A stretch of DNA of 64,000 bases from Hoeflea marina (GCF_003182275.1 NZ_QGTR01000002.1:1-64000); one strand, 5' to 3'; positions 9,351-21,220 are shown, counted from the stretch's first letter. Program-made: numbers and translations. Notes: generated by a model not told the origin, from the sequence alone.

Positions 9351-9405
9351 GTTTCAGGCGATTGCGGGCGGGGACACGGCATTGCCCGACCCGCTCCCTG
9401 CACGC

Positions 9406-9431
9406 AAAAGGCCCGGATCGCTCCGGGCCTT
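9406..9431 (-). terminator. Terminator of the zwf-pgl-edd operon
   Basis: A 10-bp stem (AAGGCCCGGA 9408-9417 with TCCGGGCCTT 9422-9431, loop of 4) is followed on the minus strand by TTTT. It lies 30 nt past the edd stop codon. Confidence 0.8.
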
Positions 9432-9460
9432 GTCGTTTCAGCGTGATCGGGTCGGCAGTC

Positions 9461-11278
9461 TCAGTACAGCACGCTCGCGCCCATGTCGGCTGTGCCGGCG
9501 ACGGCGCGGAACTTGTCGAAGATCTCCCGGCCCATGCCGCTCTCATATTGCGCGAGATCGATCATCACCGGCGTCCGCGCCGCGAACTCGGCGGCGTCGA
9601 CCAGCACTTCCAGCGTGCCCGCCTCGGCGTCGAGCCGGATCATGTCGCCCTCGCGGATGCGGGCGATCGGGCCGCCGTCCTTGGCCTCCGGCGTGACGTG
9701 GATGGCGGCGGGCACCTTGCCCGAAGCGCCCGACATGCGACCGTCGGTGACGAGCGCCACCCGCTGGCCGCGATCCTGCAGTACGCCGAGCGGCGGGGTG
9801 AGCTTGTGCAGTTCCGGCATGCCGTTGGCCTTCGGCCCCTGGAAGCGGACGACGGCGATGAAATCGCCGGTCAGTTCGCCGGCCGAGAAGGCCGTCTGCA
9901 TCTCCGACTGGTCGTGGAAGATCCGCGCCGGCGCCTCGATGACGTGACGGTCGGGCTTGACGGCGGAGATCTTGATCACCGCCTTGCCGAGATTGCCCTT
10001 GAGCATCTTCAGCCCGCCATTGGGCTGGAACGGCGCGTCGGCGCGCGCCAGCACCTTCGGGTCGGCGCTGGTCTCGGGCGAAGGGACGCGCGCCACGCCG
10101 CCATTCTCGCCGAGCCGCGGATCGATGGCGTAGGACGACAGGCCCTTGCCCCAGACCGTGCGCACGTCCTCGTGCACGAGGCCGATCTTGAGCAGCTGGC
10201 TGATCAGGAACCCCATGCCGCCGGCGGCATGGAAATGGTTCACGTCGGCAAGCCCGTTGGGATAGACCCGCGCCAGCAGCGGCACCGCGTCGGAGAGGTC
10301 GGAAATGTCCTCCCAGGTGAGCTGGATGCCGGCCGCCCGCGCCATGGCGACGAGATGGATGGTGTGGTTGGTCGAGCCGCCGGTGGCGTGCAGGCCGACG
10401 ACGCCGTTGACGAAGGAGCGTTCGTCGATCATCTCGCCCACCGGCGTGAACTCGTTGCCGAGCGCGGTGATGGCGAGCGCGCGGCGCGTCGCCTCCACCG
10501 TCAGCGCGTCGCGCAGCGGCGTGTTGGGGTTGATGAAGGAGGCGCCGGGCAGGTGCAGGCCCATGATCTCCATCAGCATCTGGTTGGAATTGGCGGTGCC
10601 GTAGAAGGTGCAGGTGCCCGGGCCGTGGTAGGACTTGGACTCGGCCTCGAGCAGCATGGCGCGGTCGGCCTTGCCCTCGGCATAGAGCTGGCGCACGCGC
10701 GCCTTCTCGTCATTGGGCAGGCCCGTGGTCATCGGTCCGGCGGGGATGAACACCGCCGGCAGGTGACCGAAGGTCAGCGCCGCGATGACGAGGCCCGGCA
10801 CGATCTTGTCGCAGACACCGAGATAGACGGCGGCGTCGAACATGTCGTGCGACAGGCCGACGGCGGTGGCGAGCGCGATGACGTCGCGCGAGAACAGCGA
10901 CAGCTCCATGCCGGGCTGGCCCTGGGTGACCCCGTCGCACATGGCCGGCACGCTGCCCGCCACCTGCGCCACGCCGCCCGCCTCGCGCGCCGCCTTGCGG
11001 ATCAGCTCGGGAAAGGTCTCGAACGGCTGATGCGCCGAGAGCATGTCGTTGTAGGAGGTGATGATGCCGAGATTGGGGACCACGTCGTCGGACAGGTTGG
11101 CCTTGTCGGTCGGACCGCAGGCGGCAAAGCCGTGGGCGAGATTGGAGCAGGACAGCCGCGAGCGGTTGGGCCCCTTCTCGGCGGCCCGCCGGACCCGGTC
11201 GAGATAGACCTCGCGGGTCGGGCGCGAACGTTCGATGATCCTGCCGGTGACGGCAGCAATGCGGGGATCGACGGTCAT
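9461..11278 (-). CDS. edd: Phosphogluconate dehydratase
   Basis: Cytoplasmic Entner-Doudoroff enzyme converting 6-phosphogluconate to 2-keto-3-deoxy-6-phosphogluconate, 605 aa. It is an IlvD/Edd-family protein, with cluster-binding cysteines in [17 protein letters not shown] and [11 protein letters not shown], plus the conserved [10 protein letters not shown] and [15 protein letters not shown] blocks. I chose the ATG at 11278 ([10 protein letters not shown]) because AGAGGT sits at the right distance before it; another ATG 21 nt upstream is possible. It is third in the zwf-pgl-edd operon. No eda gene is in this window. Confidence 0.93.
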   Translation of the reverse strand: MTVDPRIAAVTGRIIERSRPTREVYLDRVRRAAEKGPNRSRLSCSNLAHGFAACGPTDKANLSDDVVPNLGIITSYNDMLSAHQPFETFPELIRKAAREAGGVAQVAGSVPAMCDGVTQGQPGMELSLFSRDVIALATAVGLSHDMFDAAVYLGVCDKIVPGLVIAALTFGHLPAVFIPAGPMTTGLPNDEKARVRQLYAEGKADRAMLLEAESKSYHGPGTCTFYGTANSNQMLMEIMGLHLPGASFINPNTPLRDALTVEATRRALAITALGNEFTPVGEMIDERSFVNGVVGLHATGGSTNHTIHLVAMARAAGIQLTWEDISDLSDAVPLLARVYPNGLADVNHFHAAGGMGFLISQLLKIGLVHEDVRTVWGKGLSSYAIDPRLGENGGVARVPSPETSADPKVLARADAPFQPNGGLKMLKGNLGKAVIKISAVKPDRHVIEAPARIFHDQSEMQTAFSAGELTGDFIAVVRFQGPKANGMPELHKLTPPLGVLQDRGQRVALVTDGRMSGASGKVPAAIHVTPEAKDGGPIARIREGDMIRLDAEAGTLEVLVDAAEFAARTPVMIDLAQYESGMGREIFDKFRAVAGTADMGASVLY

Positions 11279-11326
11279 GTTGGAACCTCTGTCTGGCATT
11301 GGCGGCTCTTCCGAACCGGTTGACGT

Positions 11327-12035
11327 CTATGGCGCCCAGTAGATGTTGACCGGATGTCGCGCATGACGCAGCACCGCGCGCACCGGCAAGGCGGTCTCCG
11401 GTCCCGGCCCGAGCGCCTCGGTGAGGACCTGCAGTTTATCCTTGCCCTCTATATGGAGCACCAGCAGCGGCGCTTCCACCAGCAGCGGCAGGGTCAGCGT
11501 CAGGCGCGGCTCGCCGGCGCCCTCGGCTTCCATCGACATGACAGATCGCGTCGCCGCGGGGTCGGTGGCCTCGGCCAGCGCGGAGCCGCCCGGGAAGAAC
11601 GAGGCGGTGTGGCCGTCGAGCCCCATGCCCAGCACGACGACGTCGAAGGGACGCCCGATCCTGCCGATCGCCGCGTCGGCGAGGTCGACCAGTCTCGCCC
11701 CGTCCATCGGCACGCTCCACAGCGGCACGAAGCCAGCGGCGGCCGCCCGGTTCTGCAGCAGCTGCGTGACCACGAGGCGCTGGTTCGAACGTTCGTGGCT
11801 TGGCGGAACCGCCCGCTCGTCCACCAGCGTTACCGTGACCTTCGACCAGTCGATGTCGGCGGTCGACAGGTTGGCGAAGAACGCCTTCGGCGTCGAGCCG
11901 CCGGAGACGGCGATGCTCGCCGCCCCGCGCGTCCTGATGGCCTCGGCCAGCGCCGCCGCCACCCGTGCCGCCAGCGCCTCGGCAAGCGCCGGACGGCTGG
12001 CGAATTCGTGGCTTTCGCTCACCGCGGTCGTGGCT

Positions 12036-12049
<14 letters not shown>
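11327..12049 (-). CDS. pgl: 6-phosphogluconolactonase
   Basis: Cytoplasmic enzyme of 240 aa that hydrolyses 6-phosphogluconolactone. Family signatures are IAVSGGSTPKAFF near residue 46, LVDERAVPPSHERSNQ near 75, and VLGMGLDGHTASFFPG. Its start overlaps the zwf 3' end by 14 nt, indicating translational coupling. It supplies the substrate for edd downstream. Confidence 0.92.
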
Positions 12050-13511
<1,462 letters not shown>

Positions 13512-13547
13512 GTTCGGATCCTGTCCTGAAACTGCGTCACATGCATA

Positions 13548-13563
13548 ATCTAATCGATTAGAT
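13548..13563. promoter_or_regulatory. 16-bp palindromic operator upstream of zwf
   Basis: Perfect palindrome ATCTAATCGATTAGAT ending 37 bp before the zwf start codon. Position and symmetry suggest a dimeric repressor controlling zwf-pgl-edd. In many proteobacteria this operon is controlled by HexR-type or other sugar-phosphate-sensing regulators, but which one acts here cannot be told, and no such regulator gene adjoins it. Confidence 0.65.
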
Positions 13564-13649
13564 AAAGCCAGACCCTGTCCATCGAAATGCGAAGAGGGCC
13601 TGGCTCGGCGGCCCGCACCATGCCCGCAAGCGGCTGTGCGGGAGGGGTC

Positions 13650-14945
13650 TCAGAGCTTGTCGCGCAGCGAGAACCAGGTCAAAGCCAAAAACAGCAGCGG
13701 CGCGCGAAAGCGGGCGCCGCCCGGGAACGGCGGGATCTGCACCGCGCGCATGGCCTCGAGGTCTTCCGAGCCGCCAAGCACATGATCGGCATAGAGCTTG
13801 CCGCAATAGTTCGACAGCATCACGCCGTGGCCGGAGAAGCCGCCGATCGAGGTGACCTGCGGCATCACCTCGCGCACGAAGGGGCGCCGCGGCAGGGTGA
13901 TGCCCACCGAGCCGCCCCATGCATGGGTGATCTCGACATCGCCGAGCGCCGGATAGATCTCGGCGATCTGCCGCCGGATATGGACGGAGATGTCGGACGG
14001 ATTGTCGGAGGTGTAGGCCTCGCGGCCGCCGAACAGCAACCGTCCGTCGGCACTCTTGCGGAAGTAGCGCACCACGAAGCGCGAATCATCGACCGCCTCG
14101 CCACCCGGCAGCACGGGTGAGTCGGCCGGCAACGGCGCGGTGGCGCCGATGAAGGAGCCGATCGGCATCACATGGGCGGCGGTCACCGGTTCCAGGCCGC
14201 CGATATAGGCGTTGCAGGCAATCAGCGCGCGCCCGGCGGTGATCGTTCCCTGGGCGGTCGTCACGACGACCTTGCCGCCTTCGGACCGGATCGACTGCGC
14301 CGGCGTGGATTCGTGCAGCCGGGCGCCGGCCAGCGCCGCCGCCCGGGCAAGGCCGACAAGATATTTCAGCGGGTTGATGTGTCCGGTGCCGGTGTCGAGG
14401 GTGCCGCCGTGATAGCGTCGCGAGCCGACCTTCTGCGCGATGTCCTCCTTGTCGAGGAAGCGGATATGGCCGTAGCCGTAATGGTCGGCCATGATCCGGG
14501 CATGGTGGCGATAGTCGTTCACATAGGACTGCTTGTGCGCCGCCGAGATCTGTCCCGGCCGGTAGTCGGCGTCGATGCCGTTGGCCCGGGCGAAGTCGTG
14601 AAGATGCGCCTTAGCCCGCTCGGCGACGTGAAACAGCCGCGTCGCCGTCTCGCGCCCGAAATCGGCCTCCAGTTCCTCCACCCAGGCGCGCTGGCCGGTG
14701 CCGAGCTGGCCGCCGTTGCGCCCGGAGGCGCCGTCGCCGAAGCGGGCGGTTTCGATGAGCACCACGTCCTTGCCGCCGGCGGCGAGATGGTGCGCCGCCT
14801 GCAGGCCGGTGTAGCCGCCGCCGATGACGACCACGTCGGCGGTGGCGGAGCCGGCAAGCGCGGCATAGGCCGGACGCTCCGTCTGGATCGCCTCATAGAA
14901 GGAGCGGCCGGGCGCGATCGGGCTTTGGTAAGTCATGGCTTGCAT
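13650..14945 (-). CDS. puuB: FAD-dependent amine oxidase, probable gamma-glutamyl-putrescine oxidase
   Basis: Flavoprotein of 431 aa in the DadA/glycine-oxidase family. The Rossmann motif VVVIGGGYTGLQAAHHL is near residue 40, with the ADP-contacting RNGGQLGTGQR further on. It starts 3 nt after the puuA stop without its own clear ribosome site, so translation is probably coupled (a second ATG is at 14936). Pairing with a PuuA-type ligase suggests oxidation of gamma-glutamyl-putrescine in putrescine catabolism. Other gamma-glutamyl-amines are possible substrates. Confidence 0.78.
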   Translation of the reverse strand: MQAMTYQSPIAPGRSFYEAIQTERPAYAALAGSATADVVVIGGGYTGLQAAHHLAAGGKDVVLIETARFGDGASGRNGGQLGTGQRAWVEELEADFGRETATRLFHVAERAKAHLHDFARANGIDADYRPGQISAAHKQSYVNDYRHHARIMADHYGYGHIRFLDKEDIAQKVGSRRYHGGTLDTGTGHINPLKYLVGLARAAALAGARLHESTPAQSIRSEGGKVVVTTAQGTITAGRALIACNAYIGGLEPVTAAHVMPIGSFIGATAPLPADSPVLPGGEAVDDSRFVVRYFRKSADGRLLFGGREAYTSDNPSDISVHIRRQIAEIYPALGDVEITHAWGGSVGITLPRRPFVREVMPQVTSIGGFSGHGVMLSNYCGKLYADHVLGGSEDLEAMRAVQIPPFPGGARFRAPLLFLALTWFSLRDKL

Positions 14946-14948
14946 ACT

Positions 14949-16388
14949 CTAAACATTGAGGAGGAGAAATTCACGCTCCCAGGGACTGATCACCCGCATG
15001 AAGGTTTCGAATTCGCCGCGCTTGACGCCCGCATAGGTGTGGATGAACTCCTGGCCGAAGATTCGGGCGAAATCGGGTTCGCTTTCCAGCAGCGACACCG
15101 CCTCGAGCAGCCCCCGCGGCAGGTCGATCGTGGTTCCCTCGTTGACCGTCTTGTAGGACGGCTCGCCCGGGGCGATCTTGTTGGTCATGCCGAGCCAGCC
15201 GCAGCCGAGCGAGGCGGCGAGCGCCAGATAGGGATTGGCGTCCGAGGACGGCAGCCGGTTCTCCACCCGCCGCGCCGCCGAGTCGGAGTTCGGGATCCGG
15301 AAGGCGGTGGTGCGGTTGTCATAGCCCCAGGCATTGTTGACCGGGCAGGCCATGCCGGGCGCCAGGCGCCGGTAGGAATTCACATAGGGCGCCATCATCA
15401 CCAGCGCCTTCGGGATCAGCTGCTGCATGCCGCCGATGAAGTGGAAGAACGCCTCGCTCGGCGTGCCGTCCGGATTGGAGAAGACGTTCTTGCCGGTCCT
15501 GGCATCGACCACCGACTGGTGGATGTGCATCGCCGAGCCGGCGGCATCCTGCATCGGCTTGGCCATGAAGGTGGCATAGATGCCGTGCTTGAGCGCGGCC
15601 TCGCGCAGGGTGCGCTTGAACATGAAGACCTGGTCGGCGAGTTCCACCGGATCGCCGTGGCGCAGGTTGATCTCCAGCTGCGCCGGACCCTCCTCGTGGA
15701 TCAGCGTGTCGATTTCCAGTCCCTGCTTCTCGGAGAAGTCATAGATGTCGTCGACGAGTTCGTCGAACTCGTTGACGCCGGCGATCGAGTAGGACTGGCC
15801 GCCGGTGATGGTGCGGCCGGACCGGCCCCGCGGCGGCTTCAGCGGATAATCGGGATCCTCGTGCTGGGCGACGAGGTAGAACTCGATTTCCGGCGCCACC
15901 ACCGGCCGCCAGCCATTGTCGGTGTAGAGCTGCATCACGCGCTTGAGCACGTTGCGCGGCGTGTAGACGACGGGCTCGCCCTTGGTGTTGTGGATGTCGC
16001 AGATCACCTGCGCCGTCGGATCGGATTCCCACGGCACGGCCGAAAGGGTCGACAGGTCGGGCACCAGCTTCAGGTCGCCGTCGAGCGGATCATAGCGGAA
16101 ATCGCCGGTCTCCTCCGGATATTCGCCCGAGATGGTCTGCCGGAACACCGCAGAGGGCAGCGCCAGCGACGTGTTGGAGGTGAATTTCGAACTCGGCATC
16201 ATCTTGCCGCGCGGCACGCCTGAGAGATCCGGGGTGATGCATTCGATGTCTTCGATGCCCCGGTCGCGCAGCCATTCGGTCGCTTCGGCCCAGTTGCCGA
16301 CGCCCCGTTTCGCGTCCAGGAAGGCAGGACGGGTCTTCCGCGCCGCCGTTTTCACAGCAGCCGGGTTTCCAGTTTTTCGAGACGCCAT
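14949..16388 (-). CDS. puuA: Glutamine-synthetase-like ligase, probable gamma-glutamyl-putrescine synthetase
   Basis: Cytoplasmic ATP-dependent ligase of 479 aa. Glutamine synthetase catalytic-domain motifs are present: APEIEFYLV, the metal-binding SAMHIHQSV and NRTTAFRIPNSDSAARRVENRLPSSDANPYLALA. It lacks the adenylylation-site region typical of GlnA and has the shorter C-terminus of the PuuA/GlnA-like group. With puuB it would glutamylate and oxidise putrescine, and potFGHI at 27.5-31.6 kb could import it. The exact amine is inferred from family and context. Confidence 0.8.
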   Translation of the reverse strand: MASRKTGNPAAVKTAARKTRPAFLDAKRGVGNWAEATEWLRDRGIEDIECITPDLSGVPRGKMMPSSKFTSNTSLALPSAVFRQTISGEYPEETGDFRYDPLDGDLKLVPDLSTLSAVPWESDPTAQVICDIHNTKGEPVVYTPRNVLKRVMQLYTDNGWRPVVAPEIEFYLVAQHEDPDYPLKPPRGRSGRTITGGQSYSIAGVNEFDELVDDIYDFSEKQGLEIDTLIHEEGPAQLEINLRHGDPVELADQVFMFKRTLREAALKHGIYATFMAKPMQDAAGSAMHIHQSVVDARTGKNVFSNPDGTPSEAFFHFIGGMQQLIPKALVMMAPYVNSYRRLAPGMACPVNNAWGYDNRTTAFRIPNSDSAARRVENRLPSSDANPYLALAASLGCGWLGMTNKIAPGEPSYKTVNEGTTIDLPRGLLEAVSLLESEPDFARIFGQEFIHTYAGVKRGEFETFMRVISPWEREFLLLNV

Positions 16389-16793
16389 AAATCACCATGG
16401 TTAGATCAACAATGGCGCATCATACCTGCTTTTCGGTCCAAGACCAGTCAAGCACCCGGCTTCATGGCCGCCGCGCCGGCCGGCCCGGGCATCCGAGGGC
16501 CGGCTACGGACCCGGCGGGCGGGACCGCAGGACGGCGTGGCAAGGGGCCCTGCCGGCGGCGGCCGAAGCGCTCCGGCAGCATCGGGACGGGGGCGGAACT
16601 GGCCCGTATTGACGCATCGCTACGAAAAAATGCAGCAACATTCGCGCCGCCCGGTTCAGGCTAAATTAACCTGTGTCGCCCAACTGTTAGCCAGGGGTCG
16701 CGCCTGTCCGGTCATCGGCAGCGCGTTGCATGATGCGCCAGCCCCTTCGCGGCACTCCCGCATGCCTTTGCTCTCCAGGCCTCCGGATTTCCA
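16389..16793. other. Intergenic region between puuA and the chemoreceptor gene
   Basis: About 405 bp with no credible gene. It must hold the divergent promoters of puuA and of the chemoreceptor at 16794. I see no clear palindrome, terminator or ribosome site beyond those starts. Confidence 0.5.
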
Positions 16794-19322
16794 ATGATCA
16801 TCGATCGTTTGCTTGCGCGTTTTTCCATCCAGACCAAGGTGATCGTCTTCATCCTGCCGCTGATCGGGGGCATTGCCGGACTGGCCACCATCAATCTCTA
16901 CACCGGCTCGATGCTGGGCGAGAGGCTCGATGGCACCAGCGCCAGCATTGAATCACTCAGCGGATTCCAGCAGGCCTATCGCGGCATGAACGAATTCCTG
17001 CAGCACGCGACCGAGGCGAAGCGCGACGAGGTGATCGGCCAGCTCGACGCCCAGGTCGACCGCATGCAGCAGATCCTGGCGCTGGCCGGCAATTCCCGGG
17101 AGGAGACGGCCATCACCAACGCCACCGAGATCACCACCGCGCTGCGGGGACAGATGGATGGCCTGTGGGCGCTGCACGACGAGGAAACCGCGATCCGGAC
17201 CCAGTTCGCCGACGCGCTCGCCTCCCTCAACGATGCGCGCAGCCGGCTCATCGAGAAGTCCGATGCCATCGAGGCGGATCTGGTGTCGGCCGAATACGAG
17301 GCCAAGCAGCTGCTGCGCGCCGCCGAAAAGCTCGGCAACGGCGCCGAGGCGGTGGTGCGGGTGTCGAGCGCGCTCTCCCGCGCCGCCACGCCCGAGGAGG
17401 CCTTCACTCTCGCCAATGAGATGCGCAAGGAGATCATGCTGCACAACCGCACGCTGCCGGCCTACATCCCCGGCAGCAAGGCCGAGCTGCGCAGCATCAT
17501 CACCGACAATTTCGACGGCATCCTGGCTGTGCTGAAATCCGACGTGGTCAGCGAACCCGGCATGATCCAGCTGCAGAAGTTCGCCAACGGGCTGCGCCCG
17601 ACCGGCCTGCAGCTGCAGGGGCTGGCCGCCAACACCGCGCGCGACGCCACCATCCGCTTCGCCGAGCTGGACAAGCCGATCATCCGCGGCCAGACCATCA
17701 CCAAGAGCGCGCGGCAGTTCCTGACGATCGCCAACCAGCTCGAGCGCTCGATGATCGAGTTCCTCGCCGAGCCGACCGAGGAGCGGGCGGCGCTGCTCGA
17801 CACCAGGGTCGCCGCCATTGCCCAGAACCTGCAACTGATGCAGCTGACCGACGGCGGCGACGAGCTGTTCGAGACCATCGGCCAGGACGCGGCCGACCGC
17901 GCCCGCGGCCTGCCCCCCATCGCCGCCGAACTGGTGGTGACGGCCGAGAGCCGCCGCGCCGCCTTCGGCGAAGCCTCGTCGCGCATCCACGACGCCTGGA
18001 ACAACGTGCTCACCTTCGCCAGCAGCCAGGAAGCGGGCGCTGCCAGCGTCAAGACCCGCGCCAGCGGCATCACGCTCAGCGCCGCCGTGATCGCCGGACT
18101 GTTCGGCCTGCTTGCCGCGGTGCTGCTGGTGGCTGCGCTGAAGGGGCCGATCCTGCGTCTTGTCAGCTCCATGCGCGATGTCGCCGAAGGCAAGCTCGAC
18201 GCCGAGATCTCCGGCGGCAGCCGGTCCGACGAGATCGGCCAGATGGCCCGCGCGCTCGGCATCTTCAAGGCCAATGCCATCGACAAGATCCGCATCGAGC
18301 AGGAAAGCGAGACCACCCGCCGGCAGGCGGCCGTCGAGCGCCAGCGATCGGACATCGAGAAGGCCCAGGCGGAGGAAGAGCTGCAACTGGTCGTCACCTC
18401 GCTCGGCGAGGCGCTGCGCAACCTGGCGCAGGGCGACCTCGTCGCCACCATCGACACGCCGTTCTCCGGCAGCCTCGACAGCCTGCGGGTGGACTTCAAC
18501 GACTCCGTCGAGCGCATGCGCGATGCGCTGAGCCAGATCCGCGACAACGCCCATTCCATCCAGGGCAACTCCGACCAGATGCGCTCGGCGGCCGACGACC
18601 TGTCGCGCCGCACCGAACAGCAGGCGGCATCGCTGGAGGAGACCGCGGCCGCCGTCGACGAGATCTCGGCCACGGTGCGTGAATCCTCCAACCGCGCCGC
18701 CGACACCAACCGGCTTGCCAGCGAGACCTGCGCCGACGCCGTCAGGACCGGCGAGATCGTCTCGCGCGCCAACGACGCCATGGGCCGCATCGAGCAGGCC
18801 TCGGGCAAGATCAACCAGATCATCGGCGTCATCGACGAGATCGCCTTCCAGACCAATCTGCTGGCGCTCAATGCCGGCGTCGAGGCGGCCCGCGCCGGGG
18901 AGGCGGGACGCGGCTTCGCCGTCGTCGCCCAGGAAGTGCGCGAACTGGCCGGCCGGTCGGCCAAGGCGGCCAAGGAGATCAAGGAACTCATCGCCCAGTC
19001 CGGCACCGAGGTGAAGAGCGGCGTCACGCTGGTCGGCGAGACCGGCGAGGCGATTGCCCGCATCAACGAGCGGATCGAGGAAATCTCGGCCCACATCAAC
19101 TCCATCGCCAAGGGAGCCAGCGAACAGGCCACCGGCCTCAACGAGGTGAATTCGGCCGTCAACCAGATGGACCAGATGACCCAGCAGAATGCGGCCATGG
19201 TGGAGGAGACCAGCGCCGCCAGCCACGAACTGGCCAAGGAGGCCGCGGCCCTGACGCAACTGGTGGCGGCATTCCGCGTCGATCTCGCGGTCGACGGCGA
19301 CCAGCGCTCTTACGCCGCCTGA
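16794..19322 (+). CDS. Methyl-accepting chemotaxis protein with large helical sensor domain
   Basis: Inner-membrane chemoreceptor of 842 aa. The first membrane helix is near residues 15-37 and the second near 428-450 ([20 protein letters not shown]), enclosing a ~390-residue periplasmic, almost all-helical sensor resembling helical-bimodular (HBM) domains. A HAMP domain follows, with a second HAMP-like segment, then the signalling domain with the conserved hairpin tip ([20 protein letters not shown] then [17 protein letters not shown]). No CheR-tethering pentapeptide is seen at the C-terminus. The ligand is unknown. It is a stand-alone gene with its own terminator. Confidence 0.92.
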   Translation: MIIDRLLARFSIQTKVIVFILPLIGGIAGLATINLYTGSMLGERLDGTSASIESLSGFQQAYRGMNEFLQHATEAKRDEVIGQLDAQVDRMQQILALAGNSREETAITNATEITTALRGQMDGLWALHDEETAIRTQFADALASLNDARSRLIEKSDAIEADLVSAEYEAKQLLRAAEKLGNGAEAVVRVSSALSRAATPEEAFTLANEMRKEIMLHNRTLPAYIPGSKAELRSIITDNFDGILAVLKSDVVSEPGMIQLQKFANGLRPTGLQLQGLAANTARDATIRFAELDKPIIRGQTITKSARQFLTIANQLERSMIEFLAEPTEERAALLDTRVAAIAQNLQLMQLTDGGDELFETIGQDAADRARGLPPIAAELVVTAESRRAAFGEASSRIHDAWNNVLTFASSQEAGAASVKTRASGITLSAAVIAGLFGLLAAVLLVAALKGPILRLVSSMRDVAEGKLDAEISGGSRSDEIGQMARALGIFKANAIDKIRIEQESETTRRQAAVERQRSDIEKAQAEEELQLVVTSLGEALRNLAQGDLVATIDTPFSGSLDSLRVDFNDSVERMRDALSQIRDNAHSIQGNSDQMRSAADDLSRRTEQQAASLEETAAAVDEISATVRESSNRAADTNRLASETCADAVRTGEIVSRANDAMGRIEQASGKINQIIGVIDEIAFQTNLLALNAGVEAARAGEAGRGFAVVAQEVRELAGRSAKAAKEIKELIAQSGTEVKSGVTLVGETGEAIARINERIEEISAHINSIAKGASEQATGLNEVNSAVNQMDQMTQQNAAMVEETSAASHELAKEAAALTQLVAAFRVDLAVDGDQRSYAA

Positions 19323-19349
19323 TCGCAGGCGCCACGTTTCAGCATTTTG

Positions 19350-19375
19350 CCCCGGCGCCTGCGCCGGGGTTTTTT
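19350..19375 (+). terminator. Terminator of the chemoreceptor gene
   Basis: GC stem CCCCGGCG / CGCCGGGG with a 4-nt loop, followed by six T's (19370-19375), 27 nt after the stop codon. Confidence 0.85.
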
Positions 19376-20183
19376 CGTTGGGGGGGAGGCCGCATCGGAC
19401 GCGATGCTTTTCCTTCGCCGAACTCGGCGGAGGCGGCGGCGAGATCTCGCCTGGTCCCTCGTGGTTCAAGGCTCGCCAGGCTGAGGGTCATCGCCAAAGC
19501 GCCAACACGACCGCCAAAGCACCCCCACCCCAACCCCTTCCCTCAAGGGCTACGGCATTCACGCATCGTTGTCGTAGACCACCAGCGAGATGAGGAGATG
19601 TAATTCCAACGTGCTGATCCACACTCGCGCGCCAGAAATTGCAGGCGAGAAACGTTGCGGATGCCTCCGACCCCCTCACCAACAAAATCTACAGCTTGGC
19701 CCTGCGGTCCAAGGCTGTGATTTTGTATCCTCTCCCACCAGGGGAGAGGTGGAATCGCGGAACCCGCGGCGCGACCCCCTCTCCCTTGGTGGGAGAGGAA
19801 GCAATTTCAGCGTCTTAACGCAGTTAAGCGCTAGAAATTGCAGGCGAGGGGGTTGTTGCCGCCCGCCGCCTGGCTCTTGTCATTGAGCCCCACGCTGTCA
19901 ACATGCCCAGCCACCTCCGAAATGTGTGAATCACGTAGCCCGCAAGGGGGGAGAATGGGCTCCGCAAGACCCCCGGGCCTATCCGAAATGAGGGGAGGGG
20001 CTAGGGGTGGGGTATCAATGGTTGCGTAAATGGAAATGGACATGGACCTGCATAAAAATTGGAGAGGTTTTTCGAGTTGGAACAAACCGAAATTCCGAAG
20101 CAGCAGAACTGGTTTCCCAACGCCGCCACGGGTCACCAGATGCGGGAAGGCCGCAGCCTGGGGTCGAAAAACCGCTTGCGGTA
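19376..20183. other. Gene-free region with repeats
   Basis: About 800 bp without a credible coding frame. It holds a 16-bp direct repeat and an inverted pair of purine/pyrimidine-rich arms (listed separately), and several C- or G-rich tracts (for example 19976-20005). Such patches are common as repeat mosaics between genes in rhizobia. I see no transposase remnant. Confidence 0.55.
19634..19848. repeat. Direct and inverted short repeats
   Basis: AGAAATTGCAGGCGAG occurs exactly at 19634-19649 and at 19833-19848. Between them CCTCTCCCACCA (19729-19740) is inverted as TGGTGGGAGAGG (19787-19798), and each arm also folds on itself. The layout, an inverted repeat inside a direct repeat, resembles a small intergenic repeat element, but there is no gene in it. 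Confidence 0.55.
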
Positions 20184-20217
20184 TTTAGCGAATGTGTTAA
20201 TTAACATTCACGCTAAA
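20184..20217. promoter_or_regulatory. Palindromic operator upstream of the ArsR-type gene
   Basis: A perfect 12-bp palindrome TGTTAATTAACA (20195-20206) is nested within inverted outer arms TTTAGCG (20184-20190) and CGCTAAA (20211-20217). It ends 16 bp before the start codon at 20234, so a bound dimer would block transcription. Autoregulation by the ArsR protein is the simplest reading. Confidence 0.6.
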
Positions 20218-20233
20218 TGAATCGGAGACCATC

Positions 20234-20587
20234 ATGCAGTCCGCGCAGCTCGACGCCACCTTCTCGGCGCTCGCCGACCCGACCCGCCGGGCGGTGCTGG
20301 CCGAGCTGGCCTCAGGCGCCCGGACGGTCAATGAACTGGCCAAGCCCTTCGACATCAGCCTGCCGGCCTTCTCGCGCCATCTCAAGGTGCTCGAGCAGGC
20401 GGGGCTGATCACCCGCGGCCGCGACCGCCAGTTCCGTCCCTGCACGATCGCCCCCGAGCCGCTGCGCGAGGCCACCGACTGGATGCAGCAGTACCGCAAG
20501 CTCTGGGACGAGCGGCTCGACCGGCTCGACGCCTATCTGGCGCAACTTCAATCCCCGACATCAACAGAGGACCGCGACGATGACTGA
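20234..20587 (+). CDS. ArsR-family transcriptional regulator
   Basis: Cytoplasmic winged-helix repressor of 117 aa. ATFSALADPTRRAVLAEL opens the fold and the recognition helix lies in FDISLPAFSRHLKVLEQAGLI. It has no ELCVCDL-type metal-binding cysteines, so it belongs to the metal-independent group usually paired with AHSA1 proteins. GGAG lies before the ATG. It overlaps the next gene by 8 nt and forms a two-gene operon. Confidence 0.9.
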   Translation: MQSAQLDATFSALADPTRRAVLAELASGARTVNELAKPFDISLPAFSRHLKVLEQAGLITRGRDRQFRPCTIAPEPLREATDWMQQYRKLWDERLDRLDAYLAQLQSPTSTEDRDDD

Positions 20588-21059
20588 GGCATTCCCGGAG
20601 ACCGCCGACCCGGCGCGCATGATCGTCACCGAACGGCTGGTCGCCGCGCCGGTGGAGAAAGTCTGGGCAGCCTGGACCGAGCCCGAGAGCCTGAACAAAT
20701 GGTTCGGCCCGGACGGCTTCCGGCTGACCACCCGGGCCTTCGACTTCCGGGTCGGCGGCGTGTGGGATTTCACCATGCACGGCCCCGACGGCACCGACTA
20801 TCCGAACTGGGTGGTCTTCACGGCCGTCGACAGGCACCGCCGCATCGCCTGGCGCCATTCGGAGGCCGAGCATGACACCAATGTCTTCGTCACTTCCTGC
20901 GACTTCATCGCCGAAGGCGCCGGCACGCGGCTCAGGCTGGTGGCCGAATTTCCAAGCGTCGAGGAGCGCGAGCGCGTCGTCCGCGATCATGGCGCTGTGG
21001 AGGGCGGGGTGCAGACGCTCGGCCGGCTGGCCGCACTCGTCGAAGCGGACGCCGGGTGA
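20580..21059 (+). CDS. SRPBCC-fold (AHSA1 family) protein
   Basis: Predicted cytoplasmic small-molecule-binding protein of 159 aa with the AHSA1 pattern (VAAPVEKVWAAWTEPESLNKWFGP near residues 20-43, FDFRVGGVWDFTMHGPDG, and GTRLRLVAEFPS). It starts within the ArsR gene, so the two are translationally coupled. This ArsR-AHSA1 pairing is common, but its ligand and role are rarely known, and I cannot assign one. Confidence 0.85.
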   Translation: MTEAFPETADPARMIVTERLVAAPVEKVWAAWTEPESLNKWFGPDGFRLTTRAFDFRVGGVWDFTMHGPDGTDYPNWVVFTAVDRHRRIAWRHSEAEHDTNVFVTSCDFIAEGAGTRLRLVAEFPSVEERERVVRDHGAVEGGVQTLGRLAALVEADAG

Positions 21060-21193
21060 CGCAAGGACGGCGCTTTGCAAACCTGCCACACCGGCGCGGA
21101 ATCTTCGCCGCGCCGGCCATGCCGGGGCTTCCCGCTTTCGCCGGGCAGGACTATATCGGTGTTGCAAACGTCCACCTTCAGGGAGCAGGGACG

Positions 21194-21220
21194 ATGAACA
21201 GCATCATCCAGACCCGGTAA
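21194..21220 (+). CDS. Possible leader peptide ORF (MNSIIQTR)
   Basis: An ATG preceded by GGGAGCAGGGACG opens an eight-residue peptide, MNSIIQTR, ending in TAA. It lies 232 bp before the exporter start. Short ORFs with a good ribosome site ahead of drug-resistance genes often act through ribosome stalling. This one could also be chance. Confidence 0.3.
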   Translation: MNSIIQTR

